A DNA stretch of 12,010 nt from JAJPXC01 sp964562375 (GTDB taxonomy: Bacteria; Bacteroidota; Bacteroidia; Bacteroidales; Muribaculaceae): the NCBI GenBank assembly GCA_964562375.1, contig CAZLSW010000084.1, forward strand, positions 1-12,010, in the 5' to 3' direction. The notes below the pieces were generated by a model. The model saw nothing but the letters and a program-made list of their open reading frames with translations, searched no databases and was not told the DNA's origin. Positions 4,968 through 11,954 of this stretch are shown here, piece by piece. Position 1 is the first letter of the stretch. The number at the start of each line of letters is the position of its first letter. A program made the translations under genes and the position numbers.

Positions 4968-5549
4968 TTATACGTCATCGTCGCGGTCCTCGAGGCGGGA
5001 GAGGCGTCGGGTTTCCTCCCGGGCCTCGCGCCATCGGGGAAAGTAGCGATCCATCTCGCGATAGAAGTCGGCTGAGTGGTTGGGTACAATCAGGTGAGCT
5101 AATTCATGCACCACCACGTGCTCGATGCACCAGTCGGGCAACAATAGCAGGTAGGCGCTGAAGTTGATGTGGCGAGTCTTTACGTTGCACGAGCCCCAGC
5201 GGGTCTTGCTGCGTCGATAGGAGATTCCCGAAGGATTCACCCTCATCATTTTGGAGTATTTTTTGAGCAACGGCGGGATAATGGCATTAAGTCGCCGCGT
5301 GGCCATATAGCATTGAGAGGAGGTTTCCAAAGGAAGCCCGGAGAAAAACTCATTTTCCACCTCAGTGGCATGGGCGCGCCGTGCCACGGCCTGCTCCATC
5401 CAGTCGCGGTTTTTCTCGAGGAAACGGTCGATTTCCTCTTGGGAGGTGCCAAGCGGGGCCGAGACGTGAATCTCTCCCTGCTTGGTAGCTCTCATAGAGA
5501 TTCCCGACTTTTTCTGCCGGTAGGTTACTTCAATCTTCATCTTCCTCAT
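4968..5549 (-). CDS. YgjP-like (SprT/M48-type) zinc metallopeptidase
   Basis: From the ATG at 5549 the product has 193 residues. Key motifs are RRSKTRWGSCN (112-122), the zinc-binding HELAH (148-152) and NHSADFYREMDRY (157-169), whose His158 is the likely third ligand. This is the standard YgjP/DUF45 (PF01863) layout, and the length is normal. Family members are gluzincin-type peptidases of largely unknown target; they often sit next to restriction genes, especially type I hsdR. The start is ambiguous: ATG at 5549 or 5540, both overlapping the end of the Z1 gene (stop at 5530-5532), by 20 or 11 nt. A longer frame to 5585 exists, but its extra N-terminus (MRLFPTTGRLPT) does not fit the family. 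The overlap implies translational coupling with Z1. Confidence 0.9.
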   Translation of the reverse strand: MRKMKIEVTYRQKKSGISMRATKQGEIHVSAPLGTSQEEIDRFLEKNRDWMEQAVARRAHATEVENEFFSGLPLETSSQCYMATRRLNAIIPPLLKKYSKMMRVNPSGISYRRSKTRWGSCNVKTRHINFSAYLLLLPDWCIEHVVVHELAHLIVPNHSADFYREMDRYFPRWREAREETRRLSRLEDRDDDV

Positions 5550-8511
5550 CGTCGGCAAACGTCCAGTCGTCGGAAACAATCGCACGGCCCTTGAATTTCA
5601 ACACTCTCTTTACTTTGTAGAGAATGATCCATTGGCACACCTGGTCGTTCTCGACATCTCGGGTTACCATCTGTCGATTGGTCAGGGTGTCGGCAACTCG
5701 AATCAATGGTTTGCCATCGCGGCTTATCAAGTCGCCGTCCTCAATCTGATAGTGGATATCGATATCCCATTGGGAGGGGTCGGTGAGTTCCACAAGCATA
5801 AGGTTGGACTGGCTGTTACGTCCTTGACGGAAGAGGATGTATTTATAAGGTTTCAACACAAATGGGAACCTCCCATCGTTGTAAGCATACACATTGTCGA
5901 TGCTTTCAGGGTCTCCTACGGTGTCGGGATTCAATTCCCATTTCCCATCCTGTTTAAACAGGTATCTACCAGCTACCGTTTCCTTGATATCGCGGGTCTC
6001 TATCTCTTCTTTTCCTTCCTCATATTCAGTACCCTCTTCGCCAAAATGCTCAATTAAGTTGCCTTTGTAAGTGAGGAACAGCACATCTTGGCGATCGATG
6101 CCTTCCAAGAGTTCGTTGGGGTCGTAAACAGCGACCTCGTTTTCATCTTTTTGATCGATAGCGAAAGTAACCGGAGCGATGTTCTCTTGCGCCATCAGCA
6201 CTGGCCAATAGAATGGCGTGCCATTCCATCCGAGGTTCACATGGTCTTCGGCGACGTCCTTTTTGCCATTTTGGAGATATAACGATAGCACTGGCACGTC
6301 AACCGCTTTGGGGCGGATGATTGCAGTGTCGCGGCCATCAGGAGAATCCTGATACTTCCCATTCTCGCGCAAGCGGTTGATATTACGGTCGGTGCGGAGG
6401 AATCCGAGAATTCTCCCATCGCTTTTCTTAACACAGTAATGGAGTGCGGCGATAAGCTCTCGCATATCGTTTTTGTGGTCCATGTTGTGGTGTTTGTCAT
6501 GGTCAAAGCGATATGTAGACTGGATGAGTTCCAATATTTTGCGAGCCTCATCAAGATTCATCTCAAAGAAGCCATCGGCATCAGGGTTGGCGAAACCATG
6601 ACAAGCCGCAATCTTCTTGGAGATTTCCTCAACAGTTGCGCTGATCTCCTTGCGGGTACCGGTCCAAAATCCTACAGGGAGGAAACGTTTTCCCCCTCGT
6701 ATAAGTTGCGACTGAGAGATTTTAACCTTGCTTGGAGCACAAGGCGAAAATTTCTTGTTATATCCCACGAAGATGGCCTCCGACCCTTCCTTGTCGTTGC
6801 CATCGATGAACCACTGACGCAATTGGTTGTCAAGCTCGTTCATCTTAGCAAGGATTTTGTAGATCTCTTGTGAGGTGTGCAGGCGGCTCACAGCCATATC
6901 CTCAGCATCACGCGCGCCGTAGAAACGAGCGTGCTGAAGCACTGTATCTTGCTGCTTCGGGTCACGACCGTAGAAGAAGCATAGCATGTTTTTGATGGTG
7001 ATGCCGCGGTCAAGTACATTGCCTCCGATAAAGATTGTGGCAGCAGTGTCAAGACTCAACTCTCCGTCATCGTTCAACATGTGTTGAACATCCTCATCAG
7101 AGTTTACCACTTGCACATGAACGTTCTTCGTGGTGAACATGTTGGCCATTTCCTCTTGTACTTCCTCTACTGAGGGCATATCAACTGATATTTTCCCTTG
7201 AACGTTGCCTTTGCGGTTTGACTCGCAAAAGTCGGCATAAGCCCGGTCGATGAGTTGGAAAATGCGTTGGTCGGTTTGCTCCTCATCAACGATGGCACTT
7301 TCAATGTCTTCCAAAAGACGGTCGACTAAACGTTTCTGCCAATCATGGCTCTTTTTGTCAATCTCCACATGGAATACGGCGCACGACTTGTAGATCTTGT
7401 TTTGGGCCTTGCGTTTTTGGATGCGGCGAATGGCCGTGGCCATCAAATAAGTGATTAGCGCATAAGTAAGGCTTGCGAGGTTGGCGGATGCTACGCCGCT
7501 TTTGAGGTAACGTTTATCCTCATGCCCCATTACGTCGATGCTCTTCTGATCAACGGGGCAGAAAAGATGGGAGTACATCGACTCCTCGTCCTTTGATTCT
7601 TCAAAATAGATGTCACCACCCACATAGGCCGAATGCACTGGCACTAATTTGGTAAACCGAGGCTTGAACGAACGAATCTTGTCCCCCTCGAGGAACAATT
7701 CACTATTTGGCTGCAAGAAAAGCGCATAGGGAGTGGCCGTTACTTGCAGGTAACGGCACCATCTAGGCAGCGAACAAAGCCCTTCAATCTGTTTTGAGAT
7801 TTTGGCCAGCGTGCTTTCTTTTTTCTGGGTAACTATATTACCCTCGTCGTCATACTGCGTAGCCAATTTTACGTTCTTATAGTTACGGCTTGCGAAATCA
7901 GCCTCATCATCGATAACGAGCACCTTCTTGTCCTTCAAGAAGGGACTATAGTCGTTGAAGATCTTGATAAGGTTCTTTAGGTTAGCCGCCTGTTTCATAC
8001 AAGCGATAATGGTCTTGCAACCATTCACTTGGGCTTCCTTTATGCCTCGTGAAATGGCGTGAATGTCGTAGATGCGTATCACTTGGCTTTGGTCGATGTC
8101 GTCGGTTTCCTTGAACCAACGGTAATCGGTGCGCATTCGTTCGACGGTTTGTTGAAGCAACGCTAAGGTGCCTTTTGTCAACACTATTGCCACATCTACA
8201 CCTCGGTCAAAAGCCAAGCCTATAATGTTTTCAAACGTGTCGGTCTTACCGCACTGGATTTTACCCAGTAGCAAGCCTGGTTGGGTGGCATCGGGACCCT
8301 CTTTCATAAGTTCTTCAACAGTTTCCTCGATGCAATCTTTTTTCTCTTGGGTAATTTTGAACTTAGCACGCTCTATCATCGTGTCGTAGATGGGCGTTTC
8401 CGACGTTGGCTTCGCCCTTAGAGCGTCACGCTCGGCGATAAGTTTGGGGTCGATAGGTAACCCTAACTTCTCCAGCGTTTCAATAGTTTTGTCAATCTCT
8501 TTTAATGTCAT
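5530..8511 (-). CDS. Z1-domain SF2 ATPase / putative endonuclease
   Basis: The 993-residue product carries the helicase-like motifs of the Z1 family (PF10593): Walker A GKIQCGKT (83-90), Walker B VLVIDDEAD (197-204), motif III QVTATP (256-261), motif V GGNVLDRGITI (496-506) and motif VI QDTVLQHARFYGAR (521-534). All key residues are present, including the Lys-Thr of Walker A and the Arg pair of motif VI, so ATPase activity is likely. The usual Z1 P-loop reads QSGKT; here it is QCGKT. The C-terminal ~450 residues are unassigned and end in an acidic tail (DDEEDED). Z1 proteins are linked by genome context to restriction and phage defence, typically with a MORC/MutL-like ATPase, DUF4420 and AIPR. 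None of these is here. The ATG at 8511 is 12 nt from the upstream remnant, and the 3' end overlaps the metallopeptidase gene. Confidence 0.9.
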   Translation of the reverse strand: MTLKEIDKTIETLEKLGLPIDPKLIAERDALRAKPTSETPIYDTMIERAKFKITQEKKDCIEETVEELMKEGPDATQPGLLLGKIQCGKTDTFENIIGLAFDRGVDVAIVLTKGTLALLQQTVERMRTDYRWFKETDDIDQSQVIRIYDIHAISRGIKEAQVNGCKTIIACMKQAANLKNLIKIFNDYSPFLKDKKVLVIDDEADFASRNYKNVKLATQYDDEGNIVTQKKESTLAKISKQIEGLCSLPRWCRYLQVTATPYALFLQPNSELFLEGDKIRSFKPRFTKLVPVHSAYVGGDIYFEESKDEESMYSHLFCPVDQKSIDVMGHEDKRYLKSGVASANLASLTYALITYLMATAIRRIQKRKAQNKIYKSCAVFHVEIDKKSHDWQKRLVDRLLEDIESAIVDEEQTDQRIFQLIDRAYADFCESNRKGNVQGKISVDMPSVEEVQEEMANMFTTKNVHVQVVNSDEDVQHMLNDDGELSLDTAATIFIGGNVLDRGITIKNMLCFFYGRDPKQQDTVLQHARFYGARDAEDMAVSRLHTSQEIYKILAKMNELDNQLRQWFIDGNDKEGSEAIFVGYNKKFSPCAPSKVKISQSQLIRGGKRFLPVGFWTGTRKEISATVEEISKKIAACHGFANPDADGFFEMNLDEARKILELIQSTYRFDHDKHHNMDHKNDMRELIAALHYCVKKSDGRILGFLRTDRNINRLRENGKYQDSPDGRDTAIIRPKAVDVPVLSLYLQNGKKDVAEDHVNLGWNGTPFYWPVLMAQENIAPVTFAIDQKDENEVAVYDPNELLEGIDRQDVLFLTYKGNLIEHFGEEGTEYEEGKEEIETRDIKETVAGRYLFKQDGKWELNPDTVGDPESIDNVYAYNDGRFPFVLKPYKYILFRQGRNSQSNLMLVELTDPSQWDIDIHYQIEDGDLISRDGKPLIRVADTLTNRQMVTRDVENDQVCQWIILYKVKRVLKFKGRAIVSDDWTFADDEEDED

Positions 8512-8523
8512 TGGTATGGGGTA

Positions 8524-8892
8524 TTAAGGGTTTTCGGGGATGGTGAGGACTTTGGTGGACTCTTCGCCGAATTGGGAGATGACGCGCACGGCGATGCGGC
8601 GACCGGGCTCGCGGGTGGCGCGGTTCACCTTGGGATACCCCTTCTCACGCCACTCCTTCACCACGGCACGCAACCCGTTGATAAACGGAGCGTTGTCATC
8701 ATCCATAGGGACATCCTCGGCCGAAAACGCCTCAAGCTGGTCGGAAGTGTTAGGCACCACCGTGAGATTAGGCGAGTAGGGACGGCGCCCTTCCAATATT
8801 TGTGAATAGTCGAGGTTGCCGTCCATCGTGGCACCGTAATGCCAGCGCGGCTCCTCGAAGGGGTTATTTAGTATCGGGCTTTTCTCTCCCAT
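8524..8892 (-). pseudogene. Restriction-helicase N-terminus fused to a foreign C-terminal tail
   Basis: From ATG 8892 the 122-residue frame starts SPILNNPFEEPRWHY, then ILEGRRPYSPNL, then INGLRAVVKEWREKGYPKVN and RATRE. This order ('NxPFEEPxRHW', 'EGRRP', 'V-x-x-WR-x-x-GYP-x-V-x-x-x-TR') is the N-terminus of BPTD_3080-like DEAD/DEAH restriction helicases, which run to many hundreds of residues. From about residue 96 it switches to GRRIAVRVISQFGEESTKVL, which reads like the extreme C-terminus of a restriction-type enzyme, possibly an adenine methyltransferase. All helicase motifs are missing, so an in-frame deletion of about a gene's length has fused two ends (junction near 8605-8610). The frame is open upstream to 9060, but the promoter at 8970-9000 and the family alignment favour 8892 as start. 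Family name from memory. Confidence 0.6.
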
Positions 8893-8969
8893 GGCATAGC
8901 GATTAGGTGTGTGATGATTGGTTCCCACCCGCTTCCCCGTTGCGAGGCTCTGCGGGCGCAATGCAATGA

Positions 8970-9000
8970 CAAAGTTATAAGGAATTTTGATATTGGGCAA
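8970..9000 (-). promoter_or_regulatory. Promoter of the Z1 operon
   Basis: On the minus strand TAACTTTG (8977-8970) matches the -7 consensus exactly, and TTGC (9000-8997) lies 19 nt upstream, near the TTTG -33 consensus. Transcription would start around 8963-8967, giving a leader of about 75 nt before the ATG at 8892. This is the best-formed promoter in the window and implies the remnant, Z1, peptidase and unknown gene are one transcript. Apart from it, I see nothing in 8893-9052. Confidence 0.65.
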
Positions 9001-9052
9001 CAGTTGCCGGTGATTTTTTATTTCTTGGGGCAGTGTTTTTGGGTCAGCGAAG

Positions 9053-9196
9053 TTATTCAACGCCGAGGGAGCGGGTGGCGTTGATTAGCTGGCGTAGCTC
9101 TTCCTCCCAGTAGGCGGATACTACGGTGGAGTTGACAGTGCGCACTATTGAGGATTTCGCCTCGGTGAGCACGCGGCGAATGTTGGTCCAAACCAC
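9053..9196 (-). pseudogene. DUF1016 (PDDEXK nuclease) N-terminal fragment with foreign tail
   Basis: From a GTG at 9196 the minus strand encodes 47 residues: VVWTNIRRVLTEAKSSIVRT, then VNSTVVSAYW, then EEELRQLINATRSLGVE and TAA (9053-9055). 'IRRVLTEAKSSIVRTVNSTVVSAYW' (given here in two parts) matches the start of DUF1016/YhcG proteins (I-x-x-A-R-x-x-x-x-x-x-VN-x-x-MV-x-x-YW), normally followed by EIGRxIVE and several hundred residues. Here YW is followed at once by an unrelated helix and a stop. The 5' end is also missing, abutting the 3' end of the TPR regulator at 9207. DUF1016 proteins are PDDEXK-superfamily members that commonly sit inside type I restriction loci, which fits the neighbourhood. 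Confidence 0.55.
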
Positions 9197-9206
9197 GAAT
9201 TACAAA

Positions 9207-10925
9207 CTACCCCAGATGCTCACGCACATAGTCGTCGAGCGACTGCTCGGGGGCGAGGGCGAGCTTGCGGCGGAGACGGTAGCGGGCGGTGTTGACGGAG
9301 GCCTTTGTGATGTTGAGGAGCTGGGCGCAGCGGTGTGCGTCGACCTCGAGGGCAATGAGCATGCAGAGGAGCTCGTCGCGGTGGGAGAGCTCGGGGAGGG
9401 AGGTGAGGAAGTGTGGGTAGATGCGTATGAACTGCTCGCGAAACTCCATCTCACCTTTCTCGATGAGCAGCGAGGGTGTGAGCTGACGGATGAGGCCGAG
9501 CGACTCGGGCTGGACGATGAGGTTCTCGGCGCGCTGTCGCTCCTCCTCGGCGTCGTTGATGGCCTGCCGTAGCTGGTCGCTGAGCAGCGCCTGGCGCCGG
9601 CGGTAACGATGTCGCAGCCATAGAATCACTACCACGGCCACCAGCAGTGCCAGCATGCCGCCGACGATGGCGAGCCATAGGCTCGTGAGGCGCAGGCGAT
9701 GCTCGGCGTCGAGGGCCTTCAGCTCCATGTCGTGGGCAGCGGCCTGCTCTTGAAGGACGTTCTCCCAGAGGTATTGACGCGTGTAGTCGTCGACGGTACC
9801 GAGGGTGTCGGCGGCGAGGAGCCGGCCGAGGTCCTCGAGGTGCTGTCGGTCGCCGGTGACGGCGCACCGCCCGATGGCGAAGTTCCAGATGTCGGCGGGA
9901 ATGCGCACGCGGTTGCTGAGCTGCTGTATGGCGTGACAGAGACTGTCGAGGGCGAGCGCCTCGCTGCGGGGGTCGCCGGTCAGCTGGTAAGCCTTCGTCA
10001 ACTCGAGCCATCCGTCGATGGCCTTGTACGGCTCGACGTTGGCCACGTAGCGGTTGAGTCGCTCCACGGCTGCGGCAGGACCCAGGTGACGGGCGTAGAT
10101 GAGGTCGATGTCCTCCTGACCCATGTTGTAGGGGAGCCCGACGGCCAGCGAGTCGGCTCGACGCAGGTGCTCACCGGCCTCGGGTTGCGCGAGGGCCACG
10201 GCGCAGTGGGCCTTGACGGTTAACGCCTCAGCGGCGATCACGGGGTGTCGCACACCGCCGCCGAGGGTTAGCGCGGCCCCTTCGGAGGCGTAGATGTCAG
10301 CCTCGGCGGGGAGTCCCCAGTCGGCGTAGAGCTGCGCGAGACTGTTGAGGGCGCTTACGACGGCGGTGGTGTCGGCGCGCAGTCGGCTGTGGGCGAGGGC
10401 GTCGTTGAGGAGGTTAATGGCGTCGACCACGCGCCCGTTACGCTTATAGATGTCGGCGAGCATGGCGCGCACGTAGTCGGTGCCGGGTGGATAGTCGCAG
10501 GCGGCGGCGTGCTCGAGCGCGAGTCTCCCCCAGGCGATGACGTCCTCCTCGTGGGCCACGTCGGGGAAGAAGGTGGCGGCCGCGTAGGCGTAGTCGCGGA
10601 AGAGGCGACGGTCGTCGGGGCTCTCCATCGGCATGGAGAGCGCGTGGGTCATATGTCGCTCAGCGGCCTCGAGGGAGTCGACGCGGGAGAGCGCGTAGGC
10701 GTATACCACCTCCACGTCGTGGCGCGTCTCGGGGTCGGTGGAGCGCATCAGCGAATCGAGCCAGGCGACGGCCCCGGCTGGATCGCCGGCGGCCTGATAT
10801 TGGTTAAACCGGGCCGTCAGGGAGTCGCTGAAGGCAGCCAGGGACTCGGACGCGTCGGGGGTGGTGGAGCCGCCACCGCAGGCGGCGAGAGCGAGTGTTA
10901 GAGGAATGATGAGGAAGTTTCGCAT
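9207..10925 (-). CDS. Lipoprotein-anchored TPR regulator with C-terminal LuxR-like HTH
   Basis: The 572-residue product starts MRNFLIIPLTLALAACGGG, a lipoprotein signal with Cys16 after the LAA lipobox. About 370 residues of TPR-like helical repeats follow (for example 156-176, 185-216, 232-262, 306-336), then a membrane helix at 416-437, a charged coiled coil (about 440-470), and a C-terminal HTH (513-557: LSHRDELLCMLIALE, CAQLLNITKASVNTARYRLR). The predicted topology puts the TPRs outside the cytoplasm and the HTH inside, a layout found in Bacteroidales sensor-regulators. The ATG at 10925 is chosen because it gives the signal peptide; an earlier in-frame non-ATG codon at 10946 lies in the promoter. 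It is transcribed away from the DUF3667 gene. Ligand and targets are unknown; autoregulation through the TGTCTAT cluster is possible. Confidence 0.88.
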   Translation of the reverse strand: MRNFLIIPLTLALAACGGGSTTPDASESLAAFSDSLTARFNQYQAAGDPAGAVAWLDSLMRSTDPETRHDVEVVYAYALSRVDSLEAAERHMTHALSMPMESPDDRRLFRDYAYAAATFFPDVAHEEDVIAWGRLALEHAAACDYPPGTDYVRAMLADIYKRNGRVVDAINLLNDALAHSRLRADTTAVVSALNSLAQLYADWGLPAEADIYASEGAALTLGGGVRHPVIAAEALTVKAHCAVALAQPEAGEHLRRADSLAVGLPYNMGQEDIDLIYARHLGPAAAVERLNRYVANVEPYKAIDGWLELTKAYQLTGDPRSEALALDSLCHAIQQLSNRVRIPADIWNFAIGRCAVTGDRQHLEDLGRLLAADTLGTVDDYTRQYLWENVLQEQAAAHDMELKALDAEHRLRLTSLWLAIVGGMLALLVAVVVILWLRHRYRRRQALLSDQLRQAINDAEEERQRAENLIVQPESLGLIRQLTPSLLIEKGEMEFREQFIRIYPHFLTSLPELSHRDELLCMLIALEVDAHRCAQLLNITKASVNTARYRLRRKLALAPEQSLDDYVREHLG

Positions 10926-10943
10926 GTGTTGGAAATCGTAACG

Positions 10944-10951
10944 CAAAATTA
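10944..10951 (-). promoter_or_regulatory. Promoter -7 box of the TPR regulator
   Basis: Minus strand TAATTTTG (10951-10944) matches TAnnTTTG; transcription would begin near 10937-10940, leaving a leader of only about 13 nt. No good -33 box is seen at the usual distance; instead the TGTCTAT repeats occupy that region. Confidence 0.5.
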
Positions 10952-10958
10952 GTTAATT

Positions 10959-11002
10959 TGTCTATTTTGTGGTGTCTATATCGATAGACATTCCGATAGA
11001 CA
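10959..11002. promoter_or_regulatory. Four-copy TGTCTAT/ATAGACA operator-like cluster
   Basis: TGTCTAT occurs at 10959-10965 and 10973-10979; its complement ATAGACA occurs at 10984-10990 and 10996-11002. The start-to-start distances are 14, 11 and 12 bp, near one helical turn. The middle pair forms a perfect 18-bp dyad around ATCG, and CGATAGACA is directly repeated at 10982 and 10994. The cluster lies in the divergent intergenic region at the -33 position of the regulator promoter, so a dimeric protein binding here would control the TPR gene and perhaps the DUF3667 gene. Confidence 0.65.
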
Positions 11003-11032
11003 GCGAAAAAAGTATTCAATAATGTTCGGGAG

Positions 11033-11047
11033 ATAGCCTTTGGCTAT
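11033..11047 (+). repeat. Short hairpin (ATAGCC-TTT-GGCTAT)
   Basis: Six perfectly paired bases close a TTT loop, upstream of the DUF3667 promoter. There is no following T run. The function is unknown and it may be chance. Confidence 0.35.
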
Positions 11048-11092
11048 TGATTTATCTATAGGGTGTCCGCGGTCGGTTCGTGGCATTCCGAG

Positions 11093-11100
11093 TAACTTTG
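11093..11100 (+). promoter_or_regulatory. Promoter -7 box of the DUF3667 gene
   Basis: TAACTTTG matches the consensus exactly, identical to the box of the Z1 operon. No clear -33 box is seen. Transcription would start near 11104-11107, which excludes the upstream GTG at 11080 as a start and supports the ATG at 11173. Confidence 0.5.
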
Positions 11101-11172
11101 TCCAATAAACCGCGCGCGACAAGGTCGGCGCCATCACCATTTAAAACTGCGATTGGAATTCCAAGAAGAGAT

Positions 11173-11907
11173 ATGTGTCATTGCCTGAATTGCGGAACGG
11201 AGCTTACCGGTGCCTACTGCCACAACTGCGGGCAGCGGGCGACGGTTGGCCGACTGACGGTGAAGACGGCGTTGGTCGACGACGCCTGGAGCGCCGTGCG
11301 CATGGACCGGCGGGTGTGGCCCACGGTCTTCGCGCTGTTCCGCGAGCCGTGGGTGGTGATCGCCGACTACATCCACGGGCGGCGGGTGCGCTGGACGCAG
11401 CCCGTGCGGCTGATAATCATCCTGTGCTTCGTCAACCTGATGATGCAGCTCTTCTTCCCCACGACCGAGGAGAAGGAAGCGGTGAAGGTGGCGGTGGCGG
11501 CCGTGGAGGAGTCGGGACCGCTGCGCTTGTGGCACCTCTTCCAACGTTTCTGCGAGGACAGCGCGGTGACGGTGGCGATGCTCGAGAGCGTGATCCTCGC
11601 GCCGCTGTTCATCGTCCAGTTCCGCCGCTGGGGGAGCCGCCGCTTCAACATCGCCGAGTACTCGACGGCCTACCTCTACCTGGCGGCGGCCGCCATGGCG
11701 TGGGACATCTTCATGATCCTCCCCGAGCGGTATATCACCGAATGGCTCGACCTGCTGTTCATCCCGTGGTGGATCTACGTGGTTGCGTCGCTGGTGACGC
11801 ACGCCTTCCCGACGCTCCGCGGCTGGCGGAGGGTGTGGAAGATCACGTGGGCGATGTTCAGCTGCGGACTCTTGTTTGCAATCCTCCATACCATCATTGA
11901 TCCTTAA
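11173..11907 (+). CDS. DUF3667 zinc-ribbon membrane protein
   Basis: The 244-residue product opens with a zinc ribbon (C4-x2-C7 and C16-x2-C19 within CLNCGTELTGAYCHNCGQR), then a segment with FREPWVVIADYIHGRRVRWT followed by QPVRLIIILCF, the DUF3667 (PF12412) signature 'P-x-x-x-x-x-Y-x-x-G-x-R-x-x-x-x-x-P'. Four to five membrane helices follow: roughly 77-93, 134-153, 163-184, 190-211 and 222-241. This is the usual length. The family is common in Bacteroidota and of unknown function; the ribbon should lie in the cytoplasm. The ATG at 11173 puts the ribbon at the very N-terminus as in relatives. It diverges from the TPR regulator, whose operator-like sites could affect it. Confidence 0.88.
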   Translation: MCHCLNCGTELTGAYCHNCGQRATVGRLTVKTALVDDAWSAVRMDRRVWPTVFALFREPWVVIADYIHGRRVRWTQPVRLIIILCFVNLMMQLFFPTTEEKEAVKVAVAAVEESGPLRLWHLFQRFCEDSAVTVAMLESVILAPLFIVQFRRWGSRRFNIAEYSTAYLYLAAAAMAWDIFMILPERYITEWLDLLFIPWWIYVVASLVTHAFPTLRGWRRVWKITWAMFSCGLLFAILHTIIDP

Positions 11908-11954
11908 AATCATTCAACTATAACAAAACACAGAGTTTTATGAGAAACCTTTAC

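Noticed and set aside
8893..9060. N-terminal extension of the restriction-helicase remnant (open frame beginning NNFADPKTLPQEIK).
   Set aside because: It starts from a non-ATG codon, overlaps a well-formed promoter at 8970-9000, and family-like sequence begins only at MGEKSPILNN; I treat it as untranslated.
4068..9200. A 13-mer TAATTCGTGGTTT at 4068-4080 (plus) also present near 9201-9189 (minus), each just after a stop codon.
   Set aside because: A shared 13-mer is about what chance allows in 12 kb on two strands, although similar strings do recur between Bacteroidales genes.
9699..10901. Long plus-strand frames opposite the TPR regulator (174 and 170 codons).
   Set aside because: They are Val/Gly-rich antisense translations of a GC-rich gene with firm domain evidence on the minus strand.
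11134..11913. 259-codon minus-strand and 241-codon plus-strand frames over the DUF3667 gene.
   Set aside because: His/Arg/Pro-rich translations without any domain; the zinc ribbon and membrane helices identify the real frame.
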